A DNA stretch of 64,000 bases. Source: Centroberyx gerrardi (lineage: Eukaryota > Chordata > Actinopteri > Beryciformes > Berycidae). A program made the translations under genes and the position numbers. Numbering within the stretch: the stretch's first letter is position 1; each line of letters begins with the position of its first letter. Of the stretch, positions 24,301-41,500 are shown in pieces. The stretch covers positions 10,949,725 to 11,013,724 of the forward strand of contig NC_136012.1 of NCBI RefSeq assembly GCF_048128805.1, given 5' to 3'. The notes beneath the pieces are model-generated. The model searched no databases. It saw nothing but the letters and a program-made list of their open reading frames with translations, and had not been told where the DNA came from.

Positions 24301-26620
24301 GAGGGAGGAGGAGAACGAAGTGGAGAGGGTGAGGGAGTAAGAGAAAGGGAAGAGCGAGAGACCAGAGATGAGAAGTAAAGGAAAGAGGAGGGAATTGATG
24401 AGGGAAGTGGGGAGGAGGAAACCGAAGGAGATGGGTGGACGAATGGATGGAAGTGGCGGGAAGAGGAGTTAGAGGAACAAGACCCGTGGAGTGTGGAAAA
24501 AAGATGATCAGAAGAATCCAAAAATAAAAAAATTATAAAATGAGGATTGGAAATTGAAGTTGAGAGGAGGTGGGTGTGTAACCATCAAAGGTGAGGAGAG
24601 AAGAGGGGAGGAGGTGGGGGAATAGTGAGGGGAAAAACCAGTATTAGAGCTACACACACATTGGCACAGTGAGCGCAGGAACACACACTCCTTCACACAC
24701 AAGATACAGACTGATACACAAACATACACACAGAAGCATTATTAGACATGAAGTGGGTGGGGATAGGTAGAGGAGAGGGAGGGGCAATGGGAATATTTGT
24801 CAATTAATGTCACTTTTGTTTGACAGATACCCCACCCACTGTTCTGCCATCCCCACTCTTATGAGTGGTTAGTGAATAACACTGGGACAAATAAACACAC
24901 ACACACACAGACACAGTCCAGATGATTTTTTTAAAATTATGTAGACCTGTACAATCTTGCCTCTGCACGTTTGTAAAGTATAATATTTGCTTGCTTAAAA
25001 TCAATGTAATCTTGCATTACCATAGGGAATCTATGGCATGGTGTAGAATGCATGTGTCAATGGGGCCACACACTTTGTGAATTTGTCAACTAACAAATAA
25101 AATGTAGTATGGGCTTAATAAAGTGGGCAGTAATTAGGCTAACAGAAGTAATTTTGGATCTAATGCCAATAGTGATATTTGGGGAACATAATTTCTGATA
25201 GCCACTGTATTGCTTGCTATGCAGGTATTTTTGTTGTAGTATTAAACAGCTTAAAATACAATAGCGTAGCAACATTTGATGACAATAGCATCTAATGGCT
25301 GGCTGCATTCGTAATTTGTCTCCATATGATTCACAACCTGTAAACAGCCATAGTACCTGGGAATAGGACCATATGCAAAAATAGGCAAGCAGTCCCCACA
25401 AACTTCGGTGTCCTGCTATATCTGTCTGGCCCAAATCGCCATCTGTATGGTCTACGACTTTACTTCCTAGGCCTAACTTACTGAAATGAGATAATGAAGT
25501 ATATGGAAAGCAGTATTTTGATGTATTTGTTGATCTTCGTCAGAGGGCTGTCTGGCTGTCTAATTTGGCTGGATGTATGAATTCCTACCAAACGAACAGC
25601 GAATTGTGTGGCTATGTGCAAGTAAATGTGAGCCATGTAGCAAGCAACGTCTCCATATAGTCAGTTTGACCCCTATAATGTTAGCTATTAGCAAGCTAAC
25701 GTTAGCCTAGTTGGCTACCTAGCTGATCAAGATAGTATTCTCGTTAGATGCTTTGTTGATGGCTAACTTTGACCGACTAACGAGGGGAAAACGAAATATA
25801 AAGTGCCAGTCAAGGTTTTTGTGTCGCAAAAAAGCTGCTAGCTTACTACCCAGTGGGCTGTTTTGTTTTTGATAATGGCTGTCAAATATAACTAGCTTTT
25901 TTAGCATGCTAGCTGTTGAGCTAATTGCTACCTCGCTAATCGTGATAACGCTATGTGAATGAAATAGCAACACACTTCCTTCTACGCAGTTTAAAAATAT
26001 AAACACACAACCAGCACATACGATTTTAGCTACACTCCTTTTCGAGATGAAGACTACTGGAGTGCTCCACACATCAATTACCATGTAACGTTAGCTTAAC
26101 ATAAAGTGGATAAAATAACATAACGTTACCCGTAAATTTACGTGGTTCATCGCCAACTAGCCAGTGTTAGCTAGCTGGCTAAGTAACAGACAGGGCCCAG
26201 TTAAAGTGGCGCAGCGTCACCGCAGTGAACGCTACCCCGAGAATCCTCGGCTTTCTTCGGCCGACGACTTTTCAATAACCTTTTGATTGCCCAGCTAATT
26301 ACCCGTTTTATCCAAAAGTACAATGTTTTACATGTAATACTGTTTCATGTTTAGATGTCGTTAATCAATTCGACCAGTATACGGAGCATTCTTAGCAAAA
26401 TGTATCGATAATTTCAGGCCCTCCCTCTTATTTCTGGTCCCCCCTCCTTTCTCCTCCACCTCTCCCGACAAGCCGCTTCAGCCCATTCCTGCCGTCGAAT
26501 CGAGCCTCGGCGCCCCACTTAATATAAGATTGATAATGAACACATTGGGTGTTCGGGATGCCATATCCAAACGAATCTTACCATCAATTCCAACGTTTTG
26601 TCCTCCATCTCCGGCTCCAT
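12625..26620 (-). CDS. fbxw11: F-box/WD repeat protein 11 (beta-TrCP2), SCF ubiquitin ligase substrate receptor
   Basis: Recruits phosphodegron substrates (beta-catenin, IkB, Emi1, Wee1 class) to the SCF E3 ligase. Minus-strand coding order: 26582-26620, then 24168-24272 or 22057-22125, 20839-21058, 20473-20659, 20127-20217, 19243-19380, 17701-17819, 14281-14530, 13565-13683, 13033-13143, 12870-12948, 12625-12786. All phases join, giving 527 or 539 aa, like human FBXW11 isoforms. Residue numbers here use the 527-aa form. The beta-TrCP dimerisation (D) domain lies at about 50-100 ([26 protein letters not shown]), the F-box at about 112-155 ([17 protein letters not shown]) and seven WD40 blades from about 235 to 510. 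The C-terminus is [11 protein letters not shown]. The N-terminus [13 protein letters not shown] and RKRPSEGNY identify FBXW11 rather than BTRC. Fish may carry an a and a b copy; which one this is cannot be told. Confidence 0.96.
12870..12948 (-). CDS. fbxw11: fbxw11 WD40 exon (blade 6/7 junction)
   Basis: Encodes [18 protein letters not shown] through LCLRTLV between a TCTCTCTGCAG acceptor and a GTGAGT donor. Identical in content to the human exon. Confidence 0.95.
13033..13143 (-). CDS. fbxw11: fbxw11 WD40 exon (blade 6)
   Basis: Encodes [18 protein letters not shown] and [19 protein letters not shown], with a GTGAGT donor. A CT-rich repeat (GA on +, 13147-13178) forms the polypyrimidine tract before its acceptor. 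Confidence 0.95.
13565..13683 (-). CDS. fbxw11: fbxw11 WD40 exon (blade 5)
   Basis: Encodes [18 protein letters not shown], then [20 protein letters not shown] and the start of Arg411. Donor GTATGT. Essentially identical to human. Confidence 0.95.
14281..14530 (-). CDS. fbxw11: fbxw11 WD40 exon (blades 3-4)
   Basis: The largest exon, 250 bases. Encodes [20 protein letters not shown], then [40 protein letters not shown] and [17 protein letters not shown] replaces human VWDVNTGE. A purine-rich (+) tract of about 400 bases precedes it on the transcript side. Confidence 0.95.
14531..17700 (-). other. fbxw11: fbxw11 intron with long polypyrimidine tract
   Basis: 3.2 kb intron. Positions 14533-14940 are almost pure purine on +, so pyrimidine in the transcript, running into the acceptor at 14531. 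A CA array lies at about 15270-15300. The rest is AT-rich with no recognised gene. Confidence 0.8.
17701..17819 (-). CDS. fbxw11: fbxw11 WD40 exon (blade 2)
   Basis: Encodes [18 protein letters not shown], then [20 protein letters not shown] and the start of Arg288. Acceptor CTCCACACAG; donor GTACGA. One of the most conserved exons of the beta-TrCP family. Confidence 0.95.
19243..19380 (-). CDS. fbxw11: fbxw11 WD40 exon (blade 1)
   Basis: Encodes [20 protein letters not shown], then [20 protein letters not shown] and RDNSIK, 46 codons in phase 0. The Arg of SGLRDNSI corresponds to a beta-TrCP phosphodegron contact. Confidence 0.95.
20127..20217 (-). CDS. fbxw11: fbxw11 linker exon between F-box and WD40 domain
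   Basis: Encodes [15 protein letters not shown], then [15 protein letters not shown]. The end is conserved; the middle (human DQYLFKNRPTDGPPNSFYR) is more variable. Donor GTAAGA. Confidence 0.93.
20473..20659 (-). CDS. fbxw11: fbxw11 F-box exon
   Basis: Encodes [19 protein letters not shown], then [40 protein letters not shown] and HQ. This is the SKP1-binding F-box. Acceptor CACCCCCAG; donor GTGAGG. Confidence 0.96.
20839..21058 (-). CDS. fbxw11: fbxw11 D-domain exon (dimerisation)
   Basis: Encodes [20 protein letters not shown], then [40 protein letters not shown] and [22 protein letters not shown] is the FBXW11 form; BTRC has a different sequence here. It receives either alternative exon 2 in phase 0. 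Confidence 0.95.
22057..22125 (-). CDS. fbxw11: fbxw11 alternative exon 2b
   Basis: 69 bases, phase 0, encoding [13 protein letters not shown], then [10 protein letters not shown]. It matches the human FBXW11 isoform segment NTSVMEDQNEDESPKKNT. Acceptor TTTTTCCGCAG; donor GTGTGTG, weak and followed by a GT run. Used instead of exon 2a. Confidence 0.88.
24168..24272 (-). CDS. fbxw11: fbxw11 alternative exon 2a
   Basis: 105 bases, phase 0, encoding [18 protein letters not shown], then [17 protein letters not shown]. It matches the human segment [18 protein letters not shown] plus CALSCLQSMPS. Acceptor TTCACACAG; donor GTTCTG is weak. Both neighbours are also phase 0, so either exon 2 keeps the frame. 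Confidence 0.87.
26582..26620 (-). CDS. fbxw11: fbxw11 coding exon 1
   Basis: The ATG at 26618-26620 begins [13 protein letters not shown], followed by a GTAAGA donor. Human starts MEPDSVIEDKTIELM. Thirteen codons, phase 0. Confidence 0.92.
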
Positions 26621-26860
26621 GTTGATGATCCCCCCCGAAACTCGCTCTGAAAATGGAAACCCAACCCTGCGTCGGCGGCCCGCAAATGCAGAGACGTCAT
26701 TCACTTCGCTCAGCCACACAGCTTTGGCAGGGCAGTGTCAAAGGGGTGGGTGGGGGATGGGAACGCCCATGCAATGAAAAACGCACTGATTGGATGGATT
26801 TTGTCAAAGGGGGAGTGGTTTCATAGCTTTGCCTTTTATTGATTGGCTTACCGTGCTACC
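26621..26860 (-). promoter_or_regulatory. fbxw11: fbxw11 5' UTR and probable promoter
   Basis: Upstream of the first ATG the sequence is CpG-bearing, with a CRE-like TGACGTC (+ GACGTCA at about 26693) and two CCAATC boxes on the minus strand (GATTGG on + at 26788-26793 and 26841-26846). A TATA-less housekeeping promoter is inferred; the start site is not defined. Confidence 0.45.
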
Positions 26861-28190
26861 AAGGCTTCCCCGGTGACTCCCCCAAACAAAAGGGCAAATG
26901 GATGAAGATGCTGTTGCTATCCTGAAGAGGAATACACTAAGGCAAAATCAATCATCCGCATAGCTTTGCTATGAGATGCTGCAGGATGTTGGGTGTTTTA
27001 ATGTGGCATGATATTAAATGGAACAGTAATTTCAATGCAATTCCATAAAAAAAAATAAAGTTAACGCTTCAGTGTTCTTATTAAGGGAGCATAGGCAGGA
27101 CCTCCAGCCAAATCTTTTCTTGAGAAGGCTATGGTTGTCAGTCCATTTTCAGCCAATTGCGTTAGTTAGAAAAACCCACACAGGACCTTACGTGGTTGAA
27201 ATGAATCAAAGTGAATAAGGGTGATAATGAAATCAGACACTGTACTCCTATGCCAACAGATCTTATGATTCTCATCCTTTGCCTTAGTTCACATTTTTTG
27301 CCCCATTCTCATGAAACATAAAGGGAATAATGCATTTGCTTGAATTATTCATGTCTCTGAATTGTAAATATATTTTATATTCACTGGTCATGTCTAAATA
27401 CCTTAAAATGCAGAGTTTTTTGGTTTCCTTCCTTGAACCACTCACTAGCTTGAACCTATCAAAGCAAGCTCCTAAATGCATTTTATTCCCATAGCTTGTG
27501 TAGGTGGAATGGACGCAAGCGTTTCAAGTATTTAGACAGGGCCATTATTGAATAGTTCCTTGAGTCTTTCCATCTTCTCGTTTCTCTGCAAAACATACTC
27601 AGTGAGACCCTTGACCTTACCTTTTACAGCATTTCCTACAGGAGGCAGGCAATTGCTAAACCTCACCTCGCAGACGACTGACTCTAACCTTATGTCAAGT
27701 TTGAATATGTATCTATTGTGGAGCAATGCTGAATTCAGATAGAGAATGGGTTTGTCATTGCATTGAGCTGCCATAGATGCATTTCAAAGTGCAACCATAT
27801 TTGTCAAAGGCAGTGCCTGGACATTAGGATTCAGATACTTAAAAACTTCAGGATTTAATTTGACCTATACAGATCGACTTGTATCAAGTGGGACACTGAC
27901 AAACAAATACCTCTTTAGCAGAGAATTCTACCACACTTTCTTCCTGCAATTTAAAATTTGATTAAACTAAATAAAAAGTTACAACATGAAGAGATGGATC
28001 CTGGGTAAACCAATGACAAGTGAGATCCCCTAAAAGGCGTCATGCATGATTATCACTCACACAGGACTATCACAACATATTCATTTGATGGTGGGAGAGC
28101 AGGGAGGGGTCAGCCTCTCCGGGAAGAAGAGAGAGACTTCACAAGATTGAGACCACAGCGGATGAGGAGGTAGCAATGGTTTTCAGCAGT
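26861..28190. other. Spacer between the fbxw11 promoter and the etf1 3' end
   Basis: AT-rich, with no family recognised. It contains an 80-codon open frame on - (27532-27774) and an AATAAA on - at 27482-27487, which could be a distal etf1 poly(A) signal. If so, much of this spacer is etf1 3' UTR. Confidence 0.5.
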
Positions 28191-28195
28191 TCAAA

Positions 28196-28821
28196 TTTAA
28201 TACTTTGTCCCCCTTTCTCTACAGAAACCCAGGTAAAAAAAATCCCCCACTCTCATAAAATACAACAGCAGCAGTTACCAGTAAAAAAATGAAATGCAAA
28301 AAAAAAAGAAAGAGAAAGCATAGAAGGGAGGAGGGAGAGAGGGTGAGGATAGGATGAGGGAAGAAAGGAAAATATATTTTCTATATACGAGGAGTGAGTC
28401 CAAAGTTCTTCTTCAGACCGGGGTGGGGACAGCGAGGGCTCTGGGAACTTGCTGTTGTGTTCATTCAAAATGGAGGGGAGGAAAAAAAAGAACAAAATGA
28501 GTCGAGTCCAATCCAACTAGGGGAAGGAACCAGCACTCTAAGGCAGGGATTTATTCAGGAAGGGCTTTCTCCCTCTCTGGATGAAAGAAAATCTCACTCC
28601 TCTTCAGCCTGTGTGAGGTTATTTTTTGTGTGTACATATGAAATGTATGTGCATGTTTGTGTATGCAACCGGTAAATTGGAAGGTGTGTCTGTCTTATAT
28701 ATATGGTCAACACGGTTGCCCCTCTCACTTGCTGCAAAAGAGAGGTGGCATTTTTCTTTCCTTATTTCTTCATTCATTCCTTTGCTTTGCTTTTTTTCTC
28801 CCAATATCAGTCCCCGACTAC
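28196..28821 (-). other. etf1: etf1 3' UTR (proximal part)
   Basis: Follows the etf1 stop on the minus strand with no other gene signal. Candidate poly(A) signals are AATAAA (TTTATT on +, 28550-28555) and ATTAAA (28196-28201), with a more distal one at 27482. Vertebrate etf1 mRNAs have long 3' UTRs, so the distal site is possible. Confidence 0.5.
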
Positions 28822-36854
<8,033 letters not shown>

Positions 36855-37262
36855 TCAGCACCTGAAAAGACGTGATAAATACGAGCAAAACATATGCGGT
36901 AAACCGGTGAGTAACAAAACTGACCAATGTCCTTAATCCAAACAGCCTGACAAAATGTTCGTCATAACTAGCTGACTACCTCTCCAAACTAGTGGCGCGG
37001 TGTCCGAAAGGCACCTGACCAGTGCTGGTAGCTGGACTGACCGTGAGGGAAAGACTTTACCCTGGATGTCTCTGTCAGTAAAGTGCGCGGAAAAACGGGC
37101 CTATGCAGTCTTCCAGGCCCTAGTGTCCACCCTATTCATTATCTAACGGCGGCTGAAGACGACCTACTTTCCCCCAGTTACCCTGGAAACCATTGAAACA
37201 CCAACTGTTAGCCTTTTAGACGTCTATTGAGTTTATGAGCACAGCCGGTGCTAGTACCGTAC

Positions 37263-37520
37263 CTGCCTCGGACAACACCGCTCCGCTCTGTCTCTTGCGC
37301 TACGTCTGCCGAGCTCACTGAGTCGGTGGTCGGAGGAATGACGTTGCCTTCCCGACCGGTTTCTTCCACACGCTGCGCGTGGTGCGACGGGGCTCACATG
37401 TGGGAGGTGGTTAGAATTGTGGTGTTCACTTCCTGGAAACCGCATAGAAACCAATGACACATTTTGGTTGGTTCCCGTGTCCCGCCAATCATAGAATTCT
37501 AAACAACGATTGGACTCGAG
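37263..37520 (-). promoter_or_regulatory. etf1: Probable etf1 5' UTR exon and promoter
   Basis: A CpG-rich stretch (37260-37400) ends on the transcript side at a CAG/GTAC donor just left of 37263, which pairs with the acceptor at 36862. CCAAT boxes lie at about 37485 (+) and 37508 (-, GATTGG). Inferred start region; not proven. Confidence 0.4.
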
Positions 37521-38079
37521 CTTAAAACGTGTTCGTGGCTGGGCTGGTGTATATTTCACTATATGTTATGGGAATTGTAGTCAGATGTGGCTCAAGTAGA
37601 ACTGACGCGCTGAGCAAGACACACTCATGTTATCCCACTATTTACCGTTCTTTCCAAAATTTGGAGTCTGACTAACTACACACATTTATACAGCCTCAAT
37701 TCCTGATGCAATTCCACTTTTTGGTACTCTATAGGCTACTTTTTAAGATCTTTAACTTTTATGCTTATTGTTTCCTAGTGAGTGAAGATCTGGTGGTCAA
37801 TCTGAAAACACTTTAAAAAGTTTTTTAAGCGATCCACTTAACAGTGGCACGCTTCTACAGTAGGCTATATTGTTGGGTTTGGTATAGTCTCCTTTTGGGG
37901 GGGCAAAGTTGTCCAGCAGCTCAACTGGCTGTCAATCGACCAATCAGAGCCCATATTCTCACTGCATGGAGTGGCAGAAAAATCAACACAGAGAAATGAC
38001 TACAGGCCCATTCACATCTAGAACTTAACTATAAAGATAACTAAATCATAATGATACATTGTTACTCAAGCATTCACAC

Positions 38080-38560
38080 TACAATGATATCTGTGATAAG
38101 TAGACTACTCAGCAAACAAAGCATCACTACCATGGCTGACTGGCACAGTCCAATGGCTGCAGGCACAAAGGAACACCTGAGGCACTCTGTCCTGCAGCGT
38201 GGGAGGATGAGCCTGTGGCTGAAGGCTGAGAGGGTGAGAGGGGTTCTCCAGGATGGCATTGATCTTTCCCCTCATCCTCCTCTCTGCCACTGCCTCCAGA
38301 CTGTCCAGTTCGTGTCCAACAACAGAGCCAGCCTTCCTCACCAGCTTATTCAGTCTGTTGGCTTCCCCTGCCTTGATGCCGCCTCCCCAGCACACCACAG
38401 CACAGAACAGTGCACTGGCTACTACAGACTGGTGGAACATCTGCAGCAGCCTGTTGCACACATTGAAGGGAGAACAGCCTGCTCTGTCCTTTCCTGTAGA
38501 GGGCCTTAGTGTTGTCCTCTGTCCTCAGTGTTGCAGGTTGCCTTGCGTCCTCTTGATTTT
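38080..38560 (-). mobile_element. 5'-truncated, frameshifted non-LTR retrotransposon fragment (end of reverse transcriptase ORF)
   Basis: The minus strand reads DNTKALYRKGQSRLF, then after a frameshift VCNRLLQMFHQSVVASALFC, VVCWGGGIKAGEANRLNKLV and RKAGSVVGHELDSLEAVAER. This is the familiar C-terminal tail of fish L2/CR1-clade LINE reverse transcriptases (KALY.KGQSRL; FY.S.V.S.; CWG; R.L.KL.RKA...; ERR). Only the last part is present, with a frame break near 38460. The exact clade is not assigned. Confidence 0.75.
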
Positions 38561-41500
38561 TGTTGTTTGTGTGATAGCCTAGATGTTGGGAATTATTGGA
38601 AATTTTGAATGTGCAATTGATATACTTGGGTTTGATACTTTAAGCTGTTATATTGGTCAGCCTCACAGAGAAAACAGGTGGCGAGCTTGAAACTAGCGCT
38701 AACCTTGTTTTCACTTGTTGATTCTAATGGATTCAACTCTTCAGGACTGAAATAAGCACTTCCAGCTGCTTCCAGAAAATCCAACACATTTTCTGAAGTT
38801 AACATTTTTCTAGTTCTGAATATGATGTCAGTTCCATCCATTCTAGGCCATTCTTGCTACAATGTTTAATTATGAGCTGTCTCAAAATGACAGGGACTGC
38901 ACACATATTTGGTCCATAGTATTTTAAAGTCCTCGAGGTGCAGTCGTAGTTAAGGAGGTGAGTATACTGAAGGCAGGAGGGTAAACTGTGCCTTCAGATC
39001 TTCGGTGGTAGTTAGGCTGATTGGTGAGAATACAAAAACGGCCACATAAAGACAACAATTACCTTCATATAATAATCATTCCTACACTGTCTACTTATAG
39101 ACTACAGATAGTGTGCTTCCCAAAACTTCGAACTTTGCTACCCTTCCACACTACCAGCAGAGATGTGCTCTGCCTGCCACTTGTCTTTTGCCAGGGAGTC
39201 ACTTAGAGAAAAGAAAGAACAGATAGGATGGGAAAACTGGGACGGCATCTGTAAATGTTAAATATCATTGGAGAGGTGTCAATTGATGATGATCTTATGC
39301 CGATACATGTCCCATTACAGGAGATTATCAGTGGATACATATTGTCATCAGTTTCTAATACATTTAATTTTGTAGGCTACTTATATCACATTGCTAATGA
39401 GTATCTAAATTACATTTTCACAGAAATCTGCCCATGGTCTTCAGTGCCAGTGCAGACGCCGGTCAACCAGATTTCAAGTTGAACTGCCAGGTTCAGTGAT
39501 GCTACAAATAAAATCTAAAGGTATGGGTATGTTATCCTCACGGCATCCAAGTCAGCAGGGTCAGTCATCCCTTTAGCCTATGACTGCTGGCACAGTGCAG
39601 CTTCTGAACTGCTGACTGGGCTATTTCTAGCCACAAAAGGTCAGTTGTCCAATTACTCTGATTGGTGGTACAAAATCCTTTTCTGAAAATTGTAATAGGC
39701 TGTTTCAAGCCAGGGGGCTCAGTTGTCCCATTACCTGTTGTTGTTGAGGTTGATGGTGCAGATGGAAATTACTGGGTGAGATGTTGTGAGTGATGTGTAA
39801 GCCTAAGATTGCACTGTAAGTGGAGTCATATCAGTGGGTGAGAGGTAGTTCTGGGACACAATAATTTACTGTTGAGCCTTCTGGAGGTGTAGTGAGCCAC
39901 ATTCAGTGAAATATCTCTCATTGGAGATGTCTGCTTAACCCCAATGTCATACCAGCTTTCACCCAAGCCACATTTCTACTTAAAATCCCACCCTAGGTTT
40001 AAAGTAAAATGGCAGTTACATTGAATATTGTGTATTGGTAGAGGCAAAACACAGTTTGCCCTCTACTCTCTTAGACAATTTATCTTATATCGTATCGTAC
40101 CTTCAATGGCATTTAGTCCATTTTTACAGGAGAGATGCACAGAACTCACATCACAATATCCGATGTAACCAACATTGTTTCAAGTAAAACATTACATTTC
40201 TCAGTTAACATTACATTTCTCTATAAAGGTATAGTGTCTGCCATATCCTTTGTGAACTGGAGGCACACATTGTTGCCACATTAGTTTTTGGACACCCCAT
40301 ATGTTATTAGAAAATTAAATAGAAAAAGGATAGTCTCTCTCTCAGCGACAATTTAGGGGATAGCACATTTTTTATTTGGAGTTCCTGTGTAGGCCTATTA
40401 AAGATATATATACAGATATACTTATATGGCACTGATAAATCAATAGCAAAATCACCACCAAATATATCAATAATAAGAAAAGACACTGAGCAACAGTCTC
40501 AGGTATTTGCCCCCCTACCACTGAACTCTTCCTCCATTTTCGCTATAATTAGTACATAATGTCATGCTTCTTTCCAGCAAACATTCAAAGTAAGACTTAA
40601 ATAGGAGCCACATGTCAGAAACAGTTGCATTGTTTTTTTTATGTAGCAGTGGAACAGCATTGGGGTCTGTACAGATTTAGACCACTAGATGACAGCATTG
40701 GTTAGTGAACAAATGAACTGCCTCTATAGTGACATACTTCTTATTAGTTAAAAAAATGATGTTATCCCTAAACCTTCAGTTTTATTGTATTGTTCCATGG
40801 GACATTCAGAAGTCCAGCCTTCTTGTATATTATTTCTCCTAATTGCGCCACACAGATTGCTAGACTTGAGAAGGTTGCCATATGCTGGAAATCAGTCAGT
40901 GTCTATGGTGAATTGTGATTTATTTACTCAGAACAAACATCTGTTTGTGCATCAAGGAACAAGCTCAAGGATCATCCCCATGGTATTATCCTTCTCTGGT
41001 AAACAGGGGGAGCCGGGGGTGGAGTTTCTGTCCAATATCCGGCGCTGTCTGGATAGCTACATCAAGGAAAAAAAAGTGATACAGCAGTTTGTGCAACAGA
41101 CTGCTTCCAAAACGGTCCAGCACCGGTATCAGCGCCAATTCATCACCATCTGTCGGCCATCAGGGCTGTAATGATCTGTCGCTTGGAAATGGATGGCGCT
41201 TGCTGTGCTGTGGACAGGAGCTGTCCTGGCCAGGACTACTAGCCCTGGTCCCACCTGTTCCTCACACACAAGCATTCAGGTGAGAAGAGAAGGTCAAGAG
41301 TCCTCAGCAGTCCAGATGAATCGGGCTGAGTCGGGGAAGGACAGGATTGGTAATGACAACAACAATAACATAGAAACACCACATCCAACATAAGGCATTA
41401 TATATTATGGCTTTGAAGAGAGGCAATTCTATGGGAATTATATGTGAAAGCCATTGTTGCCTTGAGTAAAATAAATCATATGACACTCGAACACAACTTT

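Larger units (their letters stand above)
21059..26581 (-). other. fbxw11: fbxw11 5' introns, enclosing two alternative exons
   Basis: 5.5 kb between the D-domain exon and exon 1, enclosing exons 2b (22057-22125) and 2a (24168-24272). Also seen: a 12-bp stem hairpin at 23390-23440, purine-rich (+) DNA at 24000-24440 around exon 2a, and clusters of GCTAGC, GTTAGC and AACGTT at 25670-26190. Confidence 0.8.
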
